From: Acidimicrobiales bacterium
GTDB lineage: Bacteria > Actinomycetota > Acidimicrobiia > Acidimicrobiales > UBA8592
NCBI GenBank assembly: GCA_030740795.1
Contig: JASLWO010000038.1
Span: forward strand, 1 to 59,009
Direction of reading: 5' to 3'
Length of the DNA: 59,009 nucleotides
Position numbers and translations under genes: made by a program. How positions within the stretch are numbered: the first letter of the stretch is position 1; the number at the start of each line of letters is the position of its first letter. The notes under the pieces were generated by a model, which saw only the letters and a list, made by a program, of their open reading frames with translations, did no database searches and had not been told where the DNA came from. Shown here one piece after another: positions 17,291 to 25,550 of this stretch.

Positions 17291-18463
17291 ATGTCAGAAA
17301 ACGTGAGGACAGACCCGCATGCAAGGCCATTTTGGCGTCCTACTGGTGCTGCCGCCGCAGCAATTACTGTCGTTGCACTACCGGGTTTCCTGATAGGGGC
17401 ATTTGCTCCGGAAATAAAAGACGATCTTTCATTTGGCGATACGGAATTAGGTGCTTTGCTAACTTTTGGATATCTAGTATCTAGCATTGTCATGTCAGTT
17501 GCAGGCGGAGTTGCTGACAAGCGCGGACCTCAACTCATACTCCGATTTGGTGTAATAATTGCTGCTATCGCAGCCCTTTTGACTGGGGTAGTTAGTAATA
17601 CGTATTTTCTTTTACTTCTTTGTATTGGCTTGAATCGGGTAGCCGAAGGAGTGATACAGCCAGCAACTAACACTTTGATCTCAACAGGGGTGGCACCGGA
17701 CCGGCAAGGTATTGCTATGGCTCTCAAACAGTCTGCGGTCCCATTTTCAACAGCAATGGCTGGATTTGCTGTGCCCACCCTAGGGATAATTTTTGGTTGG
17801 CGTGGGGCTTTCTTGGTCGTCGCTTTCCTAGCGATCCCAACATGGTTTGCAATCCCAAAGGTGACCGTCTTAAATACAAAAAAGTTTCCATCGCGCCGAG
17901 AAATGTGGGGATCTCGACATTTGCAAATTATCGCTATTGCTGGTGCTTTCTCAGCTGCTGCAGTGGTAACCGTTTCTGGTTTCTTGACAACATCAGCGAA
18001 GAACGCTGGCTACAGCGAAAGTTCCGCCGGGTTGATTCTAGGACTTGGAGGCATAGTCATGATCGCATCAAGACTCGGATGGGGCTATCTTGCAGATCGT
18101 TTTCAGTTTGATCGTTTCAAAGCTGTGGCTATGTCACTTCTTTTAGGCTCCATTTCTTTCATATTATTTTCCGTAGGATCTAAAGAAACCATCCTTCTCG
18201 GAGCACTTCTAGTGTTCGGAATAGGGTGGTCTTGGCCTGGACTTCTCCTCCTAGGCGTAATTGAACAGCATCCTGAAGAACCCGGAGCGGCTACAGCAAC
18301 TCTACAAACAAGCATACGTCTCGGAGCAATGTTCGCACCAATCGGTTTTGGTCTCATTGCTGATTCCTTTGGATATGGAACAGCCTGGATTTGTTCATTT
18401 GGAGTGACGCTTCTAGGTAGCGTTCTAATGTTATTCGCAAGTAAAGCTACACAGAAGCGTTAA
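17291..18463 (+). CDS. MFS transporter (12-helix), divergent from NAD salvage operon
   Basis: A protein of about 390 residues with two six-helix halves. A VADKRGPQ loop occupies the MFS signature position between helices 2 and 3, and YLADRFQFDRFK is its counterpart in the second half. It resembles MFS_1 uptake-type carriers more than drug exporters. GTG 17288 directly precedes ATG 17291; either may start. Divergence from pncB across a short palindrome suggests uptake of a pyridine such as nicotinate or nicotinamide, but this is inference from position. It overlaps the rdgB stop by 4 nt. Confidence 0.83.
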   Translation: MSENVRTDPHARPFWRPTGAAAAAITVVALPGFLIGAFAPEIKDDLSFGDTELGALLTFGYLVSSIVMSVAGGVADKRGPQLILRFGVIIAAIAALLTGVVSNTYFLLLLCIGLNRVAEGVIQPATNTLISTGVAPDRQGIAMALKQSAVPFSTAMAGFAVPTLGIIFGWRGAFLVVAFLAIPTWFAIPKVTVLNTKKFPSRREMWGSRHLQIIAIAGAFSAAAVVTVSGFLTTSAKNAGYSESSAGLILGLGGIVMIASRLGWGYLADRFQFDRFKAVAMSLLLGSISFILFSVGSKETILLGALLVFGIGWSWPGLLLLGVIEQHPEEPGAATATLQTSIRLGAMFAPIGFGLIADSFGYGTAWICSFGVTLLGSVLMLFASKATQKR

Positions 18464-19044
18464 GGTCCGAATTCCAGTTTGTTGATCAGGGAACGCAGTG
18501 CCCTGCCTCGATGACTAATTCGGCTTTTTTCCTCATTGTTCATTTCCCCAAATGTTTTACCCAATCCTTCGTTGGGAAGAAATATTGAGTCATACCCAAA
18601 CCCTAATTTCCCCACAGGATCCTTCATTATTTTCCCTTCAACTACTCCGTGAGCTATGGTTTCGCTTCCATCAGGCCATGCGATAAGTGCCACTGTTCTA
18701 AATCTTGCTGTTCTGTCTTGAGTCGGAATATCGGTTAAGGCTTCAAGAAGTTTGACGATATTCTCTTGGTAGGTTGCGGATCCGCCAGCGAAGCGAGCTG
18801 AGTGAATACCTGGAGCGCCATTCAACGCATCAACCTCTAAACCAGTATCATCAGCAATGGCTGGCTGTCCTGTAGCTTTCATTATTGCCCTAGCTTTCAA
18901 CCTTGCATTACCTAATAGGTCTTCAGCGTCTTCTGCCACATCAGGAATATCTTCAGGCCGAGGAACCAATTCAACCTGTTTAGGGAGCAAGCCTAGGATT
19001 TCAACGAACTTATCAGGATTAGCTGTTGCTGAAATCAATCTCAT
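18460..19044 (-). CDS. rdgB: Non-canonical purine NTP pyrophosphatase (RdgB/HAM1)
   Basis: A 194-residue house-cleaning enzyme that hydrolyses ITP, dITP and XTP to monophosphates. The sequence opens with SATANPDKF (family SGNxxKxxE position), has AIADDTGLEVDALNGAPGIHSARFAG, GFGYDSIFLPNEG, and a terminal SHRGRALRSL. It follows rph at the end of the mec-cysM-murI-MBL-rph-rdgB block, the same order as Mycobacterium tuberculosis Rv1334-Rv1341. Confidence 0.94.
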   Translation of the reverse strand: MRLISATANPDKFVEILGLLPKQVELVPRPEDIPDVAEDAEDLLGNARLKARAIMKATGQPAIADDTGLEVDALNGAPGIHSARFAGGSATYQENIVKLLEALTDIPTQDRTARFRTVALIAWPDGSETIAHGVVEGKIMKDPVGKLGFGYDSIFLPNEGLGKTFGEMNNEEKSRISHRGRALRSLINKLEFGP

Positions 19045-19045
19045 T

Positions 19046-19771
19046 TTATGGTGTGGGGGGGGTTGCTATCAGTTCTTTCTGTAACGAGATGATCTCTTCG
19101 ATTCCCTTTTCTGCTAATGCAAGGAGGGTATCTAGTTCATTTCGTGTAAATGAGAACTTTTCAGCTGTCCCTTGTATTTCTATGAATTCCCCTGATTCAG
19201 TCATCACCACGTTCATATCTGTATCTGCCTTTGAGTCTTCTTCGTAGGGAAGGTCAAGTCTTGGCTGTCCATAAATTATGCCAACTGAAACAGCAGCACA
19301 CGCTTCAGTTATTGGGTGCGTTGAAATCTCTTTTTTAATTACTAGACGGGAAAGTGCGTCATGGAGAGCTAAATAGCCGCCACAAATAGATGCAACTCGA
19401 GTCCCGCCATCAGCTTGAAGAACATCACAGTCCACTGTTATCTGGCGTTCACCCAATTTTTCCATATCACAGACAGCTCGTAAGGATCTTCCTATGAGCC
19501 TCTGGATCTCCTGCGTTCTTCCTTTCGGGCCCTTTGTCTCTCTCCTCACTCGTTCGGGCGAGGAGCCAGGAAGCATTGAATACTCTGCAGTAACCCAACC
19601 GGCTCCAGAGCCCTTCATCCAGCGCGGCACATTTTCATCTACCGATGCCGTACAGAGAACGCTAGTGTTCCCAAATGAAACAAGCACCGAACCATCAGCC
19701 ATTGTTGTAAAGTCACGAACAAATGTAATTGGTCTTAGCTCATCTGATTCTCTGTTATCTGGTCTATTCAT
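19046..19771 (-). CDS. rph: Ribonuclease PH
   Basis: A 241-residue phosphorolytic 3'-5' exoribonuclease that trims tRNA 3' ends. [22 protein letters not shown] and [23 protein letters not shown] are diagnostic, as is the [19 protein letters not shown] block near the C-terminus. One base separates its stop from the rdgB start. Length is standard. Confidence 0.95.
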   Translation of the reverse strand: MNRPDNRESDELRPITFVRDFTTMADGSVLVSFGNTSVLCTASVDENVPRWMKGSGAGWVTAEYSMLPGSSPERVRRETKGPKGRTQEIQRLIGRSLRAVCDMEKLGERQITVDCDVLQADGGTRVASICGGYLALHDALSRLVIKKEISTHPITEACAAVSVGIIYGQPRLDLPYEEDSKADTDMNVVMTESGEFIEIQGTAEKFSFTRNELDTLLALAEKGIEEIISLQKELIATPPTP

Positions 19772-19796
19772 GTCTTTATTCCTTTCTGAAAAATTT

Positions 19797-20525
19797 TTAG
19801 ATTATGTATTGTTTCCCCACGCAAGCAAGAGATACAGGTCCATCAAAAACGGACCTCGCTTCATTTAAATGCGCTGATTTGTCTTCCCCAGGAGCGAGAT
19901 GAGAGAGAACTAATTCTCCAGCCACTGCTCTTGCAGCCAGTTTCCCAGCCTGACGTGCTGAAAGGTGAAGTATCTTTTCTTTTTCCCTTTCTGAGAGAAA
20001 AGTTGACTCGGAAATAACTAGGTCTGCTCCAGAGCCAAGCGAGCCAACATCCCATTCGGGTCCAGTGTCAGCTGTATAGATAAAGCTTCCATGTCCTACT
20101 TCCACCTTGCTAGCAAGCGTCTCTACGTAATGGTGCGTTCTTGACCATAGCCATTTTTGATCCCCTATAGTTATAGCGTCTCCATCTTCAATGACGTTGC
20201 ACCTAAATGACTCTTCAATAGATTCACACATGCTTCTTGCTAGCTTTAAGGTTCCACTAGTTCCGTAAACTGGTATCGGGTCGCATAGGACGTAATGACG
20301 GATTGCGTTATAAACAACCGGCAGTTCCAACCAATGGTCCGCGTGTTCATGGCTGAGAACAATTGCCGTTAGTTCGGAAAGGTCTAAATAGTCTTGCAAA
20401 TTAGCTAGTGTCCCTGGCCCAGCATCCAGCCAAACATTTGCTTTAGGGCTTTGGACAAGAAATCCTGTACACGCTCCTCCAGCACTGGCATAGCTTCCGC
20501 TGCAACCAAGGACTGTTATTTTCAT
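19797..20525 (-). CDS. MBL-fold phosphodiesterase-like protein (Rv1339 relative)
   Basis: A metallo-beta-lactamase-fold protein of about 242 residues. [13 protein letters not shown] begins strand 1, HEHADH (in [14 protein letters not shown]) is the dinuclear metal motif, [10 protein letters not shown] supplies the bridging Asp, and [12 protein letters not shown] the last His. Sequence and position between murI and rph match Rv1339, reported as an atypical cAMP phosphodiesterase; older annotations say RNase Z-like. Start set at ATG 20525, 11 nt after the murI stop; a longer frame would begin inside murI. Confidence 0.8.
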   Translation of the reverse strand: MKITVLGCSGSYASAGGACTGFLVQSPKANVWLDAGPGTLANLQDYLDLSELTAIVLSHEHADHWLELPVVYNAIRHYVLCDPIPVYGTSGTLKLARSMCESIEESFRCNVIEDGDAITIGDQKWLWSRTHHYVETLASKVEVGHGSFIYTADTGPEWDVGSLGSGADLVISESTFLSEREKEKILHLSARQAGKLAARAVAGELVLSHLAPGEDKSAHLNEARSVFDGPVSLACVGKQYII

Positions 20526-20536
20526 GGGGGGTTCCG

Positions 20537-21394
20537 TCACGAGCCTGTACTCCATTCATGGGATTCTGCTGACTCCAGCTCAGGACCGAAAAGTCTCTGT
20601 CCTAACTCTGCAAACCAAGATACATCTCCTGTTGAAATAAACGTTCTGTTTCCAAGTTTTCTCTGCGAGGTTTCCAAATTTGTCTCTTTAAGGATTTTCG
20701 CTACAGCGAACGCTGTTTCATCCGCTGAGGAGACAAGCACGACGCTCTCCCCGACGGTGGATCCGATAGTTCTGGCCAAATATGGGTAATGGGTACAACC
20801 TAGGAGAAGTGCGTCTACATCTGCTTCAACAATTGGAGCTAGCAGGCGTTGAGCAAGTATTTGTATTTGCTCTCCCGAAGATTCCCCTCTCTCTACGAAT
20901 TCTACGAACCCCGGACAAGGGATACAGGTGACTTCGGCATTTATGCCTGCGATTTCTTCAATTGTCTTTTGGTACGCACCGCTACTGATAGTGCCGACGG
21001 TTCCGATAACTCCGATTCTTTTTCTCCTAGAAACTTCTATAACCGCTTGAGCCCCCGGTTCAATTACTCCCACGACCGGGATTTCTAAAGCTTCTCCGAG
21101 ACTGCCCAATGCGGCCGCAGCCGCAGTATTGCAAGCGATGACAACCATCTTTACGTCATGTTTTGAAATTAGTAAATTGGTAATCTGTTCTGCATATTCT
21201 CTAACCTGTTCAAGCGGTTGAGGACCGTATGGGTACCGTGCCGTATCTCCAAAGTAAACCACGTCTTCTTCGGGAAGGAGATCGATTACGGCGCGAGCCA
21301 CGGTAAGTCCTCCAAATCCTGAATCAAAGATTCCTATTGGCCGTTGATTAGACACAATCTTTAATAGTAGAGGGGATTCGTTTGATACTCTCAC
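20537..21394 (-). CDS. murI: Glutamate racemase
   Basis: A 285-residue enzyme making D-glutamate for peptidoglycan. It has IGIFDSGFGGLTVARA, the first catalytic Cys in VIACNTAAAA (about residue 88), and the second in LLGCTHYPYL (about 199). About 15 residues precede the usual start, so an internal start is possible. It lies between cysM and the MBL gene as in mycobacteria, but the rhomboid gene found there (Rv1337) is absent. Confidence 0.94.
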   Translation of the reverse strand: MRVSNESPLLLKIVSNQRPIGIFDSGFGGLTVARAVIDLLPEEDVVYFGDTARYPYGPQPLEQVREYAEQITNLLISKHDVKMVVIACNTAAAAALGSLGEALEIPVVGVIEPGAQAVIEVSRRKRIGVIGTVGTISSGAYQKTIEEIAGINAEVTCIPCPGFVEFVERGESSGEQIQILAQRLLAPIVEADVDALLLGCTHYPYLARTIGSTVGESVVLVSSADETAFAVAKILKETNLETSQRKLGNRTFISTGDVSWFAELGQRLFGPELESAESHEWSTGS

Positions 21395-21429
21395 AAATTA
21401 CTTTTTGCTGCTCCATGTTTCTCCTAGCG

Positions 21430-22380
21430 TTAGAAATAAATAATAGAGTCAATAGACCCGACAACTTCCTCTAATGGTCTTGTCCATGCCCCAGTGGAAA
21501 GATATTTCCAACCCCCGTCGCAAACGACAAAAACTATCTCTCCTTTATCTATTTTTTCTGCTGTTCTTATAGCACCTGCTAATGCAGCTCCTGATGAGAT
21601 TCCGCAGAAAATTCCGCACCGACTCGAAAGAATTCTTGTGTATTCCACTGATTCAGCAGGTCGGATGATCCGTTTCCCATCAAGCACTTTCATGCCTTCC
21701 CATTCCTCAAACACTGGCGGGATGAATCCATCATCTAAGCTTCGTAAACCTTGTACTGCTTCTCCTGATGGTGGTTCTACAGCGAGGACCTTAACATCTG
21801 GTTTCTGTTCTTTGAGGTAGGTCCCTACGCCCATTAGAGTTCCTGATGTTCCTAAACCCGCAACAAAGTGTGTTACCCCAGGAACATCATCAAGAATCTC
21901 TGGTCCTGTTGTCCGGTAATGCACATCTGGGTTTGCGTTGTTGCCGTATTGGTATAAGAAAACCCAATCAGGATTTTCATCGGATAATTTTTGAGCGAGT
22001 TTCACTGCCCCATTAGACCCTAACTCTCCCGAGGAAGAAATAATTTCAGCGCCCCAAACTTGAAGTAACTGCTTCCGCTCTATTGATACGTTTTCCGGTA
22101 AAACTATTTTGAGATGATAGCCCTTCATTGATGCGATCATCGCTAGAGCTATTCCAGTGTTCCCAGAAGAGGGTTCGATTATTGTGCTTCCTTCTCGTAG
22201 TAACCCTTCTTGCTCTGCTTTTTGCACCATTGCTTTCGCAATGCGATCTTTAACAGAACCAGCAGGATTCTGACTTTCTAATTTTGCATAGATCCGCACT
22301 TTGGAGTTCGGGCTTAAATTAGAAACATCAATAGTCGGAGTATTCCCAATTAGATCTATGACTGTCGAATGAACTGTCAT
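21430..22380 (-). CDS. cysM: Cysteine synthase CysM type (O-phosphoserine sulfhydrylase-like)
   Basis: A 316-residue PLP enzyme. The PLP Lys is about residue 44 in NPAGSVKDR; SSGNTGI and GLGTSGTLMG bind phosphate. From memory it follows mycobacterial CysM more than CysK: YQYGNNANPDVHYRTTGPE, LRSLDDGFIP (containing the Arg linked to O-phosphoserine preference in M. tuberculosis) and CDGGWKYLSTGAW. It would make cysteine with a sulfur donor. In mycobacteria the donor is thiocarboxylated CysO, but no cysO lies here: only 62 nt separate this gene from mec. Confidence 0.88.
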   Translation of the reverse strand: MTVHSTVIDLIGNTPTIDVSNLSPNSKVRIYAKLESQNPAGSVKDRIAKAMVQKAEQEGLLREGSTIIEPSSGNTGIALAMIASMKGYHLKIVLPENVSIERKQLLQVWGAEIISSSGELGSNGAVKLAQKLSDENPDWVFLYQYGNNANPDVHYRTTGPEILDDVPGVTHFVAGLGTSGTLMGVGTYLKEQKPDVKVLAVEPPSGEAVQGLRSLDDGFIPPVFEEWEGMKVLDGKRIIRPAESVEYTRILSSRCGIFCGISSGAALAGAIRTAEKIDKGEIVFVVCDGGWKYLSTGAWTRPLEEVVGSIDSIIYF

Positions 22381-22442
22381 ACGTTCAGTATGTCGTCGAC
22401 TTAGCGAAGTTCATCCTCTTACGCTGATTTTGCCAATAGAAT

Positions 22443-22856
22443 TCAGATAACCCTGACTTCTTCTTCGGAGATTTCGCCGTCTTTTATTCTAAAGCTTCGA
22501 ATCGATGGGGTTTCTTTCTCTAGTGAAACAATTAGATAATGCCATAGCCCAAGGGGGTCAAAAGTAGCGGCATCTCTAACATCTGTAGAAGATGGGTATG
22601 CGGGTGTATGCGTGTGGCTATGCATAACTCCAATTATCTGAACATTATTTGTGTCAGCTTCCGATTCAACCTTCATCATTTCAAGAGGATCTAGTTGGTA
22701 AATGACACTTGATTCGGCAACATTGCGCATGGGAAAGAAGGTATGAACTTCAGATGTCCCTTTCTCGGCAGCAAAAAGTCCGCACGCTTCGTTGGGGTTT
22801 TCGTCAAATGCGTGTTTAAGTATTCCATCCCTGACTTCAGTATTAAGCAATAGCAT
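22443..22856 (-). CDS. mec: Mec-like JAMM metalloprotease
   Basis: A 137-residue JAB1/MPN protein. The JAMM motif is intact: Glu23 in PNEACG, then H79-x-H81-x7-S89-xx-D92 in the HSHTHTPAYPSSTD block. Mycobacterial Mec removes the newly made cysteine from CysO-cysteine. It heads the mec-cysM-murI-MBL-rph-rdgB operon, divergent from smpB. Because the carrier CysO is not adjacent, the partner may be encoded elsewhere or the substrate differs. Confidence 0.88.
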   Translation of the reverse strand: MLLLNTEVRDGILKHAFDENPNEACGLFAAEKGTSEVHTFFPMRNVAESSVIYQLDPLEMMKVESEADTNNVQIIGVMHSHTHTPAYPSSTDVRDAATFDPLGLWHYLIVSLEKETPSIRSFRIKDGEISEEEVRVI

Positions 22857-22959
22857 CTACCCATATTACCTTTTATGAGGTTGCGAAATCTTTTCTCGAA
22901 GGCGGAAAGTTTTAAATTCTCCTGATCTGATTGGATAGGGGCGCTAGCCTCAAGTAACT

Positions 22960-23448
22960 ATGAAAACCGGTGGTAAGAAAATTGTGGCTACGAACCGTCA
23001 AGCTCGACGAGAGTTTGAAATTTTTGACTCGGTTGAAGCGGGAATGGTTCTAGTTGGTAGTGAAGTGAAATCTTTACGCAACGCTCAAGCTCAAATAGCG
23101 GAAGCTTATTGTCGCATACATGATGGGGAAATTTGGCTTAATTCATGCCATATAAGTCGTTACGATCATGCGAGTCCAGCTTTTTCGCACGAACCTGACC
23201 GTCCCAAAAAACTTTTACTTCACAAGAAAGAAATTTTTAAACTACAGGCACAAATTGACCAAAAGGGACTTGCCCTGATCCCACTTGCTTTGTATTTCAA
23301 AAACGGTCGGGCAAAAGTCGAATTGGGTTTAGCTAGGCGGAAAAACCTTGTTGACAAACGAAGAACAATTGCTCAACGCGAAGCGGATCGGGAAGCCGCG
23401 CGTGCCATAGCAAAACAGAACAAACAAGGAAATGCCGTTATCGATTAG
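22960..23448 (+). CDS. smpB: SsrA-binding protein
   Basis: A 162-residue trans-translation factor that delivers tmRNA to stalled ribosomes. NRQARREFEIFDSVEAGMVL, GSEVKSLRNAQAQIAEAYC and the basic C-terminal tail (RRKNLVDKRRTIAQREADRE) are diagnostic. Its C-terminus overlaps the end of the convergent flavoprotein gene by 11 nt. The partner RNA ssrA is 1.7 kb downstream on the same strand. Confidence 0.95.
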   Translation: MKTGGKKIVATNRQARREFEIFDSVEAGMVLVGSEVKSLRNAQAQIAEAYCRIHDGEIWLNSCHISRYDHASPAFSHEPDRPKKLLLHKKEIFKLQAQIDQKGLALIPLALYFKNGRAKVELGLARRKNLVDKRRTIAQREADREAARAIAKQNKQGNAVID

Positions 23449-25051
23449 CTGCTGCTATCCCGGCAATATAACCAAACGTCATAGCTGGTCCTAGCGTTCC
23501 TCCGGCTCCCCCGTAAACCATTCCTGTCGGTGCTGCCATTGCATTGCCCGCTGCATAAAGACCGGGGATCACTCCTCCTGCTAGAGAAAGGACCCTACAA
23601 GAAACATCAGTTTTCGGACCTCCATTTGTCCCCAAAGCTCCACTTTCAATCTTCACTGCATAGAACGGAGATGTATCTAACGGTTGGAGAGTTGCTTGCA
23701 CACCATCCAATGATTGGTCTCCGTTGAAAGTATCGTAGGCGCTTTCTCCTCTGCGAAAATCTGGGTCATTACCATCTACCGCATGGTTATTGAAATGATT
23801 GAGCGTTGCTCGGAGGGTGCTTCCTTCAATACCTATCTGTGAGGCCAGTCCTTCAATTGAATCATCGCAATAAATCCACTCAGGTATCTGTTCTCCGGCT
23901 GGACATCCTGCGACTTCATATCGAAGTTTGTGCTCATGATCAAATATGAGCCAGCAGGGCTCATTGGGATATTCAAACTTTTGTGGATCAAATGAATGAA
24001 ATGCTCCTCCCATAGCGTTGTAATTACCTGCTTCATTTGTGAAACGTTTTCCATATTTGTTAACCATAAATGAGTGAGGTCGTGTCCGCTCCAACAAAAT
24101 TAATCGAACGGATGGATGTCCAAAAAGCTCTTCGTTAGGGACACGCGCTACTGGAACCCACCATGCATTTCTCATGTTGCCTAGTTTCGCCCCGACTTCC
24201 ATTGCCATCCGCAGTCCATCTCCGGTGCTATCTGGAGATCCCGCTGGAGCAGTCATTGGTCCTCGCAGGAAGGTTCTAACAAGTTCTGCGTTCCATTCAA
24301 ATCCACCAGTAGCAATGATCACTCCCCTTTTAGCAGTCACATCTACGGTTTCACCATCTTGTTCTATGGTTACTCCGGAAATTCCTTCCGTACCGCCGGT
24401 AAGTTTGACTGCCTGGCTTCGTATCTGCGGTTCAATACCCATATCAAGGAGGCCTCGTAGTAATCCAGCTACCAATGCCAAACCCATGCCTATTTCACCT
24501 GCTTGTAATCTTTCTCCGATTACATCCATATCCGGGAAAGTCGTGGAACCACCTAAGGGTGTTTCGGTAAGCATCACTGGGCTCGCTTGTTCATGATTTC
24601 TGATTCGTGTAGCCCAGTCACCAAGCCGAGGTAAAGCAAAAAGGTCATTGTCTATGGACCGACCTCCTTCTGGGAGCCCGCCTGGATGTTCAGGATGATA
24701 ATCCGGGTAGCTATCAATAATATGAAACGAACATGGCGTCATTTTCTCAACCCATTGAAGCATTTCAGGACCTTTGTCTACGAAAGTAGCAGCCATATCA
24801 GAATCAATTTGTCCGAGAGAAAGGGATTCTAAATACGCCAGAGCCTTTTCTCTTGAATCTTCGGTTCCGGTTATTTCCTGTAGGTGATTATTAGGCATCC
24901 AAATAATCCCGCCGCTCATTGCACTGGTTCCACCAACTAAGGATGATTTTTCATATATTTTCACTGAAGCTCCACTATGAGCTGCCGCAAGGGCAGCGGT
25001 TAAACCAGCGGCTCCTGTTCCAAGTACAATTACGTCACATTCTTCAGTCAA
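23438..25051 (-). CDS. FAD-dependent dehydrogenase, 3-ketosteroid delta-1-dehydrogenase-like
   Basis: A flavoprotein of about 537 residues in the fumarate reductase/KstD family. DVIVLGTGAAGLTAALAAA is the FAD Rossmann motif, GGTSAMSGGIIWMPNN follows, and the C-terminus has YGGAGGTLGPAMTFGYIAG. Actinobacterial KstD enzymes put a 1,2 double bond in ring A of 3-ketosteroids; other members act on other cyclic enones, so the substrate is not fixed. I set the start at TTG 25051 because a perfect AAAGGAGG stands 7 nt before it; the longer ATG frames (25072 and beyond) lack such a signal, and the longest abuts tmRNA. Next to two P450 genes. Confidence 0.8.
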   Translation of the reverse strand: MTEECDVIVLGTGAAGLTAALAAAHSGASVKIYEKSSLVGGTSAMSGGIIWMPNNHLQEITGTEDSREKALAYLESLSLGQIDSDMAATFVDKGPEMLQWVEKMTPCSFHIIDSYPDYHPEHPGGLPEGGRSIDNDLFALPRLGDWATRIRNHEQASPVMLTETPLGGSTTFPDMDVIGERLQAGEIGMGLALVAGLLRGLLDMGIEPQIRSQAVKLTGGTEGISGVTIEQDGETVDVTAKRGVIIATGGFEWNAELVRTFLRGPMTAPAGSPDSTGDGLRMAMEVGAKLGNMRNAWWVPVARVPNEELFGHPSVRLILLERTRPHSFMVNKYGKRFTNEAGNYNAMGGAFHSFDPQKFEYPNEPCWLIFDHEHKLRYEVAGCPAGEQIPEWIYCDDSIEGLASQIGIEGSTLRATLNHFNNHAVDGNDPDFRRGESAYDTFNGDQSLDGVQATLQPLDTSPFYAVKIESGALGTNGGPKTDVSCRVLSLAGGVIPGLYAAGNAMAAPTGMVYGGAGGTLGPAMTFGYIAGIAAANR

Positions 25052-25058
25052 GAAGATA

Positions 25059-25066
25059 CCTCCTTT
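25059..25066 (-). promoter_or_regulatory. Strong Shine-Dalgarno deciding a TTG start
   Basis: On the minus strand AAAGGAGG is followed by 7 nt and TTG ACT GAA GAA, which opens directly into the FAD motif. Few genes in this window have so good a site, so it argues strongly for TTG initiation. Confidence 0.7.
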
Positions 25067-25153
25067 GCCCATTGTGTCACACTTACCCGATATCGTTAAT
25101 GTTCTGAAGGGTCTTCGCATTAGCGTTTTTCTTTCAGGAATGTTTTTTGACAA

Positions 25154-25542
25154 GGGGCTGATCGGTTTCGACGTAGCGGTAGTTTCGTCGGATCGTGCGA
25201 CCGGAGTTGCTCAGACTCCAAAACGGGGCACACAAAGACACGGCAACTCTCGTGTCGCTCTCGCCGCCTGATCTGATTAGGCGATAGAGAGTCATTGGGA
25301 CCAGCAATGATTCCCGGGGCCTGATCACTACAGCCTGGCAACAGAAGTAGTGGTGGACAGCAGGGAAAGACCGCTGACGGCGTGAAAGACCGCTGACATC
25401 GGAGAAAGATCCGGCGGTGTGGGTTGTCGAGACCCACTCTGACCCGGCAGTGTGGTGACCGTAAGCCACAAACTCGGGAATGGTCGTAGCGCGGACGATG
25501 AACCCGAAGCGGACGGGGGTTCGATTCCCCCCAGCTCCACCA
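25154..25542 (+). ncRNA. ssrA: Transfer-messenger RNA (tmRNA)
   Basis: A one-piece tmRNA of 389 nt. The 5' end GGGGCTGATCGGTTTCGAC and the 3' end GGGTTCGATTCCCCCCAGC followed by TCCACCA are the universal tRNA-like termini; GGGGCTG pairs with CAGCTCC, and CCA is encoded (25540-25542). The tag frame ends at TGA 25269-25271 and reads about GTQRHGNSRVALAA, finishing in the ALAA degron recognised by ClpXP and related proteases; the exact resume codon (GGC or ACA) is not certain. It rescues stalled ribosomes with SmpB. A P450 gene converges on it with only 8 bases between. Confidence 0.97.
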
Positions 25543-25550
25543 TTTAAAAA

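Noticed and set aside
22381-22442. Hidden cysO between cysM and mec
   Set aside because: Only 62 bases, too short for a roughly 90-residue carrier, and no open frame.
24174-24596. 140-codon plus-strand ORF
   Set aside because: Antisense to the flavoprotein gene, whose frame carries clear FAD and catalytic motifs; the ORF has none.
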